Shown: piece by piece, positions 1 to 5,796 of the stretch
Layout of the letters: every line of letters begins with the position of its first letter
Numbering within the stretch: the first letter of the stretch is position 1
Assembly (NCBI GenBank): GCA_018695085.1
Contig: JABHOU010000224.1
Coordinates: forward strand, 1 to 5,796
Length of the DNA stretch: 5,796 bases
From: Opitutia bacterium
GTDB taxonomy: Bacteria; Verrucomicrobiota; Verrucomicrobiia; Opitutales; Seribacteraceae
Reading direction: 5' to 3'
Made by a program: the position numbers and the translations under genes
The notes under the pieces: generated by a model
What the model saw: only the letters and a program-made list of their open reading frames with translations
Database searches by the model: none
Told to the model about the DNA's origin: nothing

Positions 1-1823
1 AGGTAGCGAAGACGTTGCTCGCTTCCTACGAATTCAGCGAACGACTGAATTACTTTTGGGTCTTCCAGATCGTACTTGTAGAAATAGCGAACCATTTCTA
101 GGTGATTTCGGATAACAAAAAGAACGCGATCTCTCATCTCTTCGGGTATGGACAAACGCTCCATGAGTGATGTGGCGATGCCTATGCCACGTTCGCAATG
201 ACCTTTTGGGCCCTCGTCCTTACCGAGGTCATGTAAAAACAGCATCAAGTAAAGCAAGGCCGGAACTTCTGTTTTTCCCAGCACATCACGGTAGCGGCGA
301 GAGGTTTCGTCCTTTCCTTGAAAAACCTTGTCGAGCTGGGCGATGCATTGAAGCACATGCACATCTGCCGTGTACCTGTGATACAATTCATGCTGTACCT
401 TGCAGGTGAGCCGATCGAACTCGGGGATAAACCTCCCGAGAAGACCGAGGTCATGCATCTCGACAAGGGTAGGACCAACCGAGCCCACTTGCTGAAGAAT
501 GGAACGGAAGGTGACATTGGCCGCAGGGTTGGCCATGAGTGCGGCATCGACCAGTTTGAGCCGATTCCGTACCAATGCTCGCAATCCCGGCGAAAGTTCG
601 GCATCCAATTGTTGGGCATGGCGAAACAGGCGTATAATTCTTTCGGAGTCTTGGTCGAGAATGGTGAGGTCTGGAGCCTCTAGCTGCCCTTCGCAAAGCT
701 GAAAACCGTCTACCTCTTTTTTCGGTTTTCCTCGACAGGCCTTTACGACCGAGGCGAACGAGAGACTTATCCCTTTTTCACGACCAAGCGCCAAGCGGTC
801 TTCAAGTACGTCTGCGGTTTTGCGAATGGTTCTGGCTCTAGAGTAGTAGTCGCCCATGAAAATCTCGATCCGGTCGAAAAGATCCTCCTGTTCATAACCA
901 AGCCCCTGAGCGACGTCGGATTGCTTTTCAAGGTGCAGGATATCCGTCGGCCGCTTGCTTCGAAAGTGTAGTTCATTTCTTACGCGCAATAAAAAAGAAT
1001 AGGCTTCTCTGAATGATTTTGCCTCCGATGCCGTAAGGTAATCATGTTTTACGAGGTCGTCGAGATCCTCGCTTTCAAACTTCACCTTGGACATCCAGAG
1101 GACGGCCTGAAAGTCCCGTAATCCTCCTGCTCCGTTCTTCACGTCCGGTGCCTGCAAACAGATCGTTCCTCCCTTTTCGACCCGGCGAGCCCGTTGTGTT
1201 TTCAGAATCTCCATGAGATATCCTTTAGGGTTATCCTTTTTGCAAAACCCTTTGAATTTCCTGAAGAAGTTCTCGGCTACTTTTTTATCTCCGCAAATGT
1301 ATCGTGAGTCTAGGAGCGCATTTTTCGTCCGAATGTCTCGGCGGGATTCGTCCAAAGTTTCCTTTACTGCTCGAGAGGCGTGCCCCACTTTCATCCCTAA
1401 GTCCCACAAAGGGTATAGGATTTCACGAGTCATGGTCTCCTGAAGTCTGTCCAGAGCTTTGCCGGAAGCCGACTTCGGGTACAGGAACATCAAATCGATA
1501 TCACTGTGCGGACTAAGTTCCCCTCGACCATATCCTCCCGTTGCGATCAGGGTAACGGGTTTTTTCTTGCTAAGAAGATCCCTCGTTATCTCCAAGGCAT
1601 AGGCATGGAGGGTTTGTATCAAGACGTCTATCAGTACTGATCTGGCTCGAGTAACCCTCAAGCCGGAATCACCCTTTTGGTGATACCTGAGGAGCATCTC
1701 GTTCTCTAATCGAAGAAACTCTTTGAGATGAGCGAGACGACCCTTGTCTGATTGAGTTTCAGACAAGAGAAGTCGTTTTCCGGCATGTTGCCGAATGCGT
1801 CGAAAAAGAGGATCGTCTTGCAC
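1..1823 (-). CDS. glnD: Bifunctional [protein-PII] uridylyltransferase / uridylyl-removing enzyme GlnD, 3' end outside the window
   Basis: GlnD senses glutamine in the cytoplasm. It adds UMP to PII proteins (GlnB/GlnK) when nitrogen is scarce and removes it when glutamine is plentiful. I read the minus strand as one open frame of 607 codons. The nucleotidyltransferase motif GGYGRGELSPHSDIDL lies at residues 96-111, with metal-binding Asp108 and Asp110 intact. KNGAGGLRD follows at 229-237. The HD hydrolase domain keeps its metal ligands: His489 (TADVHVL), His531-Asp532 (FLHDLGK), His542 (GHCERG) and His574 (RNHLEM). Both activities therefore look intact. The usual family length is about 850-950 residues, so the C-terminal glutamine-binding ACT domains should lie beyond the left edge. 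The start is a GTG at 1823. The in-frame stop at 1862-1860 bounds the frame, there is no in-frame ATG until well inside the conserved N-terminal region, and DPLFRRIRQHAGKRL just after the GTG looks like the normal beginning. No good ribosome binding site precedes it. The identity is very secure; the start is less so. Confidence 0.95.
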   Translation of the reverse strand, partial: MQDDPLFRRIRQHAGKRLLLSETQSDKGRLAHLKEFLRLENEMLLRYHQKGDSGLRVTRARSVLIDVLIQTLHAYALEITRDLLSKKKPVTLIATGGYGRGELSPHSDIDLMFLYPKSASGKALDRLQETMTREILYPLWDLGMKVGHASRAVKETLDESRRDIRTKNALLDSRYICGDKKVAENFFRKFKGFCKKDNPKGYLMEILKTQRARRVEKGGTICLQAPDVKNGAGGLRDFQAVLWMSKVKFESEDLDDLVKHDYLTASEAKSFREAYSFLLRVRNELHFRSKRPTDILHLEKQSDVAQGLGYEQEDLFDRIEIFMGDYYSRARTIRKTADVLEDRLALGREKGISLSFASVVKACRGKPKKEVDGFQLCEGQLEAPDLTILDQDSERIIRLFRHAQQLDAELSPGLRALVRNRLKLVDAALMANPAANVTFRSILQQVGSVGPTLVEMHDLGLLGRFIPEFDRLTCKVQHELYHRYTADVHVLQCIAQLDKVFQGKDETSRRYRDVLGKTEVPALLYLMLFLHDLGKDEGPKGHCERGIGIATSLMERLSIPEEMRDRVLFVIRNHLEMVRYFYKYDLEDPKVIQSFAEFVGSEQRLRY

Positions 1824-1935
1824 GTTGTTGTCGGTGTCATTTTCATAACCTGCAAAACTTCAAGTGCGAGCCTAAACCGGAATTGCCTTTGAGATTGCCA
1901 GTTCCGCACCTGTCTCTCAGTATAAGTTTTTTGAA
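1824..1935. promoter_or_regulatory. Divergent intergenic region between glnD and wzi
   Basis: This 112-bp gap separates the glnD start (leftward) from the wzi start (rightward), so promoters for both directions would be expected here or nearby. I see no well-spaced sigma-70 pair. For the wzi direction, TTGCCA at 1895-1900 and TATAAG at 1921-1926 resemble -35 and -10 boxes, but the 20-bp gap is too long, and such a -10 would leave almost no leader before the ATG. Neither start codon has a strong Shine-Dalgarno sequence. No hairpin terminator or RNA gene is evident. The regulatory role is inferred from the gene arrangement only. Confidence 0.4.
1882..1899. repeat. Short direct repeat ATTGCC-N6-ATTGCC
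   Basis: ATTGCC occurs at 1882-1887 and again at 1894-1899, a spacing of 12 bp, in the middle of the divergent intergenic region. The flanks GGAATT and AGTTCC also give an imperfect inverted match (five of six bases). The repeat is visible directly. Whether it binds a regulator is speculation, and repeats this short occur by chance. Confidence 0.25.
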
Positions 1936-3426
1936 ATGTTTAGTGTATCCCATCGAATCTTCCTATGGCTTTTCGTTTGTCATTGGTTGCCGATTTCTTC
2001 CTCTGCTAGTCCTTTTTTGTCACCCGATGACCCCTTTCTTCGACATGAATTACGTTGGTTGCGGGACAACCGCCTTCTTGACGCTCCTCTGAATACATGG
2101 CCAATCTCATGGGGCGGAATTGACGTAAGACTCAAGGAAGACGGTCAGGGATCGGTTTTCGATCGTGTTCGGGATTGCCTCGACAAGGAGCGTGAAGCTG
2201 GTTGGGGGTCAACCATTGGTAGGATTGGCTTTAGGGGTGATCGGGGAGTCGCCCGGTCTTTCCAAGCTGAACCACGAGTCGGATTTTCCGGTGGGATCGA
2301 ACGGGCTTGGATGGGAGACCGCCTTGCGGGAAAGCTTCGTTTAGCCAATGTTCGTCAGGTAGAACCCGACTGGCGGGGGCGAGTGGACGATGGTTTTCAG
2401 TTCGATGGATCGTACTTTGCGACTCGTTTAGGGAACTGGTCGGCCAGTTTTGGGCAAACGGAACGTTCATGGGGACCTGGATGGGATGGCAGTTTGATTC
2501 TGTCCACTAACGCCAGACCGGTTCCTGCATTCTCAATCGATCGTCGCATTCCCGAACCTTTCGAGACGAAGTGGCTTTCATGGATCGGGCCGTGGAACGC
2601 TACCATGTTCGTTGGCCAAATGGAAGAGAATCGAGACGTTTCGGAGCCATATGTCTGGGGAATGCGAGCGGAATTTGCTCCAACCATTTTAGATGGTCTG
2701 GAAATTGGTCTTTTTCGCGTCATGCAATTGGGTGGTGAGGGAAGACCGAGTGGATTTAAAACTTGGACTGATGCTTTCCTCAGTCAGGACAATTATGGGG
2801 CGAATTCAAAACATCAGGACAAGTGGAAAGAACCTGGCAATCAACTCGCAGGAATTGATTTTCGTTGGCGTCCCTTGACGGAATCTTCCTTTGCCTTATA
2901 CGGTCAAGTCGTTGGAGAGGACGAGGATCATTTCTTGCCGAATGCCCTTATGTTTCAGTATGGAATCGAAACTTGGGGCAGTTGGGAGTCGTCCACGTGG
3001 CGAATGTTTCTGGAATATGCAGATACCACTTCTACATGGTGGACGGATGAAATTCGTCAAAATGCCAGTTATAATCATGGTATCTATACCGATGGTTATC
3101 GACACCATGGTCGAAGCGTTGGTCATTGGGCGGATTCCGATTCTGAAATCGTTTCCTTTGGAGGCTTATTGGCGAATTACGAAGGGAACGGGTGGGGCGG
3201 GATCGTTCGTGCGGGAAAACTCAATCGAGACGGAGGCGGGAACAGTGCCGTGTCTAATTCCGTCGCCACGGACATCAAGTCCGTGCAGTTATTCCATAAA
3301 CGAAGTTTTTCCAAGTGGGACGCTCAAATGACTTGCGGGCTAGGTTGGGAGGAACTGGAGAACTCCTCTACGCAAAATACTGAAAATGGCCCGACGGGTT
3401 TTCTTTCCATCGCGAGAGTTTTCTGA
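1936..3426 (+). CDS. wzi: Wzi-family capsule assembly outer-membrane protein
   Basis: Wzi is an outer-membrane beta-barrel, about 480 residues in E. coli, that helps attach or organise capsular polysaccharide at the cell surface. This 496-residue product has a signal peptide: an Arg at residue 7, the hydrophobic stretch IFLWLFVCHWLPI, and a likely signal peptidase I cut after SSA at residue 24. Family signatures follow in order: an N-terminal LRHELRWLRDNRLLDAPLNT segment followed by WPISW, GQTERSWGPGWDGSLILS at 173-190, NARPVPAF just after, WLSWIGPW at 213-220, and LGGEGRP ending at 271. The rest is rich in alternating aromatic residues, as expected for barrel strands, and the protein ends in Phe, the usual terminal residue of barrels inserted by the BAM complex. 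The ATG at 1936 gives a complete signal peptide and is preferred despite a poor ribosome binding site. The next gene begins one base after its stop, implying cotranscription with the exporter. The family call is strong; the polymer handled is unknown. Confidence 0.92.
   Translation: MFSVSHRIFLWLFVCHWLPISSSASPFLSPDDPFLRHELRWLRDNRLLDAPLNTWPISWGGIDVRLKEDGQGSVFDRVRDCLDKEREAGWGSTIGRIGFRGDRGVARSFQAEPRVGFSGGIERAWMGDRLAGKLRLANVRQVEPDWRGRVDDGFQFDGSYFATRLGNWSASFGQTERSWGPGWDGSLILSTNARPVPAFSIDRRIPEPFETKWLSWIGPWNATMFVGQMEENRDVSEPYVWGMRAEFAPTILDGLEIGLFRVMQLGGEGRPSGFKTWTDAFLSQDNYGANSKHQDKWKEPGNQLAGIDFRWRPLTESSFALYGQVVGEDEDHFLPNALMFQYGIETWGSWESSTWRMFLEYADTTSTWWTDEIRQNASYNHGIYTDGYRHHGRSVGHWADSDSEIVSFGGLLANYEGNGWGGIVRAGKLNRDGGGNSAVSNSVATDIKSVQLFHKRSFSKWDAQMTCGLGWEELENSSTQNTENGPTGFLSIARVF
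3414..3418 (+). promoter_or_regulatory. Probable weak ribosome binding site of the SLBB exporter gene
   Basis: GAGAG lies nine bases before the ATG at 3428, inside the last codons of wzi. It is the only purine-rich element near the start. It favours 3428 over the in-frame ATG at 3443, which has no such element in front of it. Translation may also be coupled to wzi, whose stop ends at 3426. Confidence 0.4.
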
Positions 3427-3427
3427 C

Positions 3428-5796
3428 ATGCTTACCCTTAATATGAATAGATTGGCTGCGATTACCCTTTTATTGTTTACCCTTTGTTTATTCCATGAGA
3501 GCGGAAAGTTGGTCGCTCAACAGTTGGATCCTGCATTGATGGCCAAGTTTTCACAACTCTCTGCTGCAGAGAAGGCAGACTTGATTAAGGCTCATGGTTC
3601 TGGCCAGAAGACTAACCCTAACCGCAAGTCACCTACCGCAATTGCTCCTACTGAGGCTTTGCAGGTAGAGGTGCCCAAAGCGAATTCCTTTAATGAACGC
3701 GGAACTTTCCTTTCCGAATTGCAGACCATGGCTACTTCTGTTCGTTCCGATTTGGATCGTATGGAATCTGAGCTGGCTGCAAGTATTGCTTCCCCTGACC
3801 CCGAGTTGCTTCAGGCTATCGAGGAAACCAGATCACTTCTTCGCAAGATCAAAGGTTTGCAACGCAGGGAAATTGAAAAAAGAGCCGAAGAGTTTTCTCA
3901 TGACGATCTTCAGGCAATCAAGCCATTCGGTTACGACCTTTTCGCAGGATCTCCCTCCACTTTTGCTCCGGGCAACGAAGTGCCCGTTCCTCCGGACTAC
4001 GGGATCGGGCCCGGCGACGTTCTTGAAATTCAACTTTTCGGGCGTCTGAACAATTCGTATTCCCTTATGATTTCCCGTGAGGGATTGATTAAGTTTCCCG
4101 GGATTGGGCCAATCAACGTTTTTGAAAAGGGAACTGATTTTCTGAGCCTCAAGAATTTGATTAACGAAAAGATAAAAGATCAATTGGGAGACGGTGTCCA
4201 AAGCTCCATATCGATGGGATCCTTGCGCTCCATTCGTATTTTCCTGCTCGGTGATGTCCGTAAGCCTGGAGCCTTTGTGGTGAGTTCCCTTTCGACCATG
4301 ACTAATGCCTTGCTGGTCAGTGGCGGCATAAAGGAGATCGGTAGCTTGCGAAATATACAGCTCAAGCGGAAGGGTGAGATTGTTGCTCGCTTGGACCTTT
4401 ATGATCTCCTTCTTAATGGGGATACCTCGTCCGATGCGATGGTTCTTCCAGGTGACGTTATTTTTGTTCCAACGGTCGGACCTCGGGCAACACTCAGTGG
4501 CGCGGTTTTACGTCCTGCCCAATATGAACTTCTCGGAGATGAAACACTTTCGGATATTATTGCTTTAGGCGGTGGAGTTGATTCCCGTGGGAATGATCGT
4601 CGCATTCGCCTCGAACGTTTAGGTTCGGATAGGCGTCCCCATGTGCGTAACCTGCAACTGGAAAGCGATTCCGAATTCCCTATATCAGGTGGGGATCTTG
4701 TTTCTGTTTCATCCGCTTCCGTTCGGGTTGGAAACATCATTTCTCTTTCGGGAAACGTGGAGCGTCCTGGAGACTACGAATGGAAGTCGGGTTTGAGAAT
4801 TGGCGATTTGATTCCCGACGCAAATGCTTTGTTGCCCGGGACAGATTATAATTTTGCTTTGATTCGGCGTGAACATTCCGATGGATCCTTGTCGGTGAGC
4901 CAATTCCGGCCAATCGAAATCTTTCGGGATTCGTCTTCTTCCCTCAATCTTGAATTGCAGAAGCGTGACACGATTTATTTTTTCAGTTCTACGGATGCGG
5001 AAGTCAGAAAACGGTTGCTGTCTCCTTTGTTGAAGGAATTGAGCAAGCAAAGTTCTCCGGGAGAAGGCATCCTGATCGTATCGGTTTCTGGCATGGTGCA
5101 TTTCCCCGGTGATTATCCGCTTGCACGCGGTATGCGTTTGACGGATCTTTTGAATGCCGCAGGTGGCATGCTTGATGCCGCCCATGCTCTTTCATCGGAA
5201 TTGACCCGAATGAAATTGAATGAATCTACAGGAGCGGAAATTGATCATATACTTTTAAAATCCCTTTCTTCGCTGGATGCCAATGATACGAGCGACATTT
5301 TTCTCAAGTCTTACGATTCCTTAAACGTAAAGCCTATTCCGTCTTGGAGAGAACGTGAAGTTATCGAGATCCTAGGGGAGGTTAGCTTCCCAGGGTCTTA
5401 TCCTATAAAACTTGGAGAAACTCTTGCCCAAGTAGTATCTCGAGCCGGTGGTCTTACAGAGCAAGCATTTTCTGAAGGAGCAGTTTTTTCAAGAGAGAGT
5501 TTAAAGATAAAGGAACAAGAGCAAAGAGACCGTTTGATTTCTCAACTGGAATCTGACGTTGCCAACCTTAGCATTCGTGCCGAATCTCAGAGCGAAGCGC
5601 AACAAGCTCAAGCTGTGGCATCCTCCCTTTTGGCGAGGCTAAAGACTACGGAACCGCAGGGCAGACTTGTGCTTCCTTCCAAGGCCTTCAATATTTCGAA
5701 TAAACTTAGCATTGAGGTTCGGGGGGGAGATCGTCTATTTATACCCCGAATCCCTTATGAGGTGAGCGTTGTCGGTGAAGTTCAATTTCCCACCTC
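3428..5796 (+). CDS. Polysaccharide export protein with PES domain and multiple SLBB domains (Wza-related), 3' end outside the window
   Basis: This protein belongs to the polysaccharide biosynthesis/export family, which forms the periplasmic and outer-membrane conduit for capsule or exopolysaccharide. I read 789 codons open to the right edge. Residues 1-30 form a signal peptide with a likely cut in LVA|QQ. The single Cys20 (FTLC) is not in a lipobox. A short MAKFSQLSAAEKADLIKAHG-like segment follows, then a charged helical, probably coiled-coil region (about 90-160), then KPFGYDLF at 165-172. The PES domain begins at DYGIGPGD (190-197). SLBB domains begin near residues 271 (LLGDVRKPGAF), 353 (LSGAVLRPAQY), 436 (LSGNVERPGDY), 548 (VSGMVHFPGDY) and 645 (ILGEVSFPGSY); a sixth starts near 777 (VVGEVQFP). 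A second coiled-coil-like insert, rich in Gln, Glu and Ser, spans about 690-745. E. coli Wza is about 380 residues, so this is a much larger form, as seen in other multi-SLBB exporters. It lies one base after wzi, in the same operon. The ATG at 3443 is an alternative start that keeps the signal peptide. Confidence 0.93.
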   Translation, partial: MLTLNMNRLAAITLLLFTLCLFHESGKLVAQQLDPALMAKFSQLSAAEKADLIKAHGSGQKTNPNRKSPTAIAPTEALQVEVPKANSFNERGTFLSELQTMATSVRSDLDRMESELAASIASPDPELLQAIEETRSLLRKIKGLQRREIEKRAEEFSHDDLQAIKPFGYDLFAGSPSTFAPGNEVPVPPDYGIGPGDVLEIQLFGRLNNSYSLMISREGLIKFPGIGPINVFEKGTDFLSLKNLINEKIKDQLGDGVQSSISMGSLRSIRIFLLGDVRKPGAFVVSSLSTMTNALLVSGGIKEIGSLRNIQLKRKGEIVARLDLYDLLLNGDTSSDAMVLPGDVIFVPTVGPRATLSGAVLRPAQYELLGDETLSDIIALGGGVDSRGNDRRIRLERLGSDRRPHVRNLQLESDSEFPISGGDLVSVSSASVRVGNIISLSGNVERPGDYEWKSGLRIGDLIPDANALLPGTDYNFALIRREHSDGSLSVSQFRPIEIFRDSSSSLNLELQKRDTIYFFSSTDAEVRKRLLSPLLKELSKQSSPGEGILIVSVSGMVHFPGDYPLARGMRLTDLLNAAGGMLDAAHALSSELTRMKLNESTGAEIDHILLKSLSSLDANDTSDIFLKSYDSLNVKPIPSWREREVIEILGEVSFPGSYPIKLGETLAQVVSRAGGLTEQAFSEGAVFSRESLKIKEQEQRDRLISQLESDVANLSIRAESQSEAQQAQAVASSLLARLKTTEPQGRLVLPSKAFNISNKLSIEVRGGDRLFIPRIPYEVSVVGEVQFPT
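5721..5727 (+). repeat. G7 homopolymer inside the exporter gene
   Basis: Seven consecutive G residues fall in the codons for Val-Arg-Gly-Gly-Asp, just before the sixth SLBB domain. The frame on both sides gives family-like sequence (VRGGDRLFIP, then VVGEVQFP), so the count of seven is probably correct and the gene is in frame. Such a tract is a possible slippage site, but it is short for phase variation. Confidence 0.5.

Noticed and set aside
318..683. 121-residue plus-strand open frame antisense to glnD
   Set aside because: The opposite strand encodes the conserved GlnD region with the HD domain; this frame has no recognisable domain and is a shadow.
1213..1516. Two overlapping plus-strand frames (1213-1443, 1304-1516)
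   Set aside because: Both lie antisense to the GlnD nucleotidyltransferase region and show no protein-like features of their own.
1560..1565. T6 run (A6 in glnD) as a programmed frameshift site
   Set aside because: The glnD frame continues correctly on both sides into the conserved GGYGRGEL motif, and there is no slippery heptamer with a downstream structure.
1706..1909. 67-residue minus-strand frame overlapping the glnD 5' end
   Set aside because: Not called as a gene: it shares sequence with the conserved GlnD N-terminus in another frame and has no recognisable domain. It is kept only as part of the start-codon finding.
1895..1926. TTGCCA / TATAAG as a sigma-70 promoter for wzi
   Set aside because: The 20-bp spacing is too long, and the implied transcription start would fall within a few bases of the ATG, leaving no leader for ribosome binding.
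2891..3331. 146-residue plus-strand open frame inside wzi
   Set aside because: It lies in a different frame from a complete, well-supported Wzi protein and has no recognisable features.
3833..4201. 122-residue minus-strand frame antisense to the PES domain
   Set aside because: The coding signal is clearly on the plus strand (KPFGYDLF, DYGIGPGD); this is a shadow.
4709..5185. 158-residue minus-strand open frame antisense to the exporter
   Set aside because: The plus strand here encodes the third and fourth SLBB domains; the antisense frame has no domain signature.

Overview
The window looks like a chromosomal segment of a Gram-negative bacterium. It holds three protein genes, two of them cut by the window edges. 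The base composition is moderate. Shine-Dalgarno sequences are weak, and the GlnD sequence has a KNGAGGLRD-type motif and an N-terminal style that, from memory, resemble Verrucomicrobiota/Opitutae homologues. That taxonomic guess is an inference of moderate to low certainty.

Layout. (1) Positions 1-1823, minus strand: the N-terminal two thirds of glnD, the bifunctional PII uridylyltransferase/uridylyl-removing enzyme. It is open for 607 codons and runs off the left edge. (2) Positions 1824-1935: a 112-bp divergent intergenic region with a short direct repeat but no convincing promoter or RNA gene. (3) Positions 1936-3426, plus strand: a complete Wzi-type capsule-assembly outer-membrane beta-barrel protein. 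(4) Positions 3428 to the right edge, plus strand: a large polysaccharide-export protein with a PES domain and at least five SLBB domains, a sixth being cut by the window end. It starts one base after the wzi stop codon, so the two are almost certainly one operon.

How the genes work together. The plus-strand pair is the start of a capsule or exopolysaccharide secretion locus. The PES/SLBB protein should form or line the periplasmic and outer-membrane export channel. Wzi should act at the outer membrane in surface organisation or attachment of the exported polymer. Polymerase, flippase, tyrosine-kinase co-polymerase and glycosyltransferase genes are not in view and would be expected further right. 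glnD is a nitrogen-status sensor transcribed divergently; nothing in the sequence ties it functionally to polysaccharide export.

I saw no tRNA, rRNA, CRISPR array, insertion sequence or clear terminator. I do not see evidence of a wholly novel system. The points most worth a second look are the non-lipoprotein, multi-SLBB architecture of the exporter with its coiled-coil insert, and the start-codon situation of glnD.
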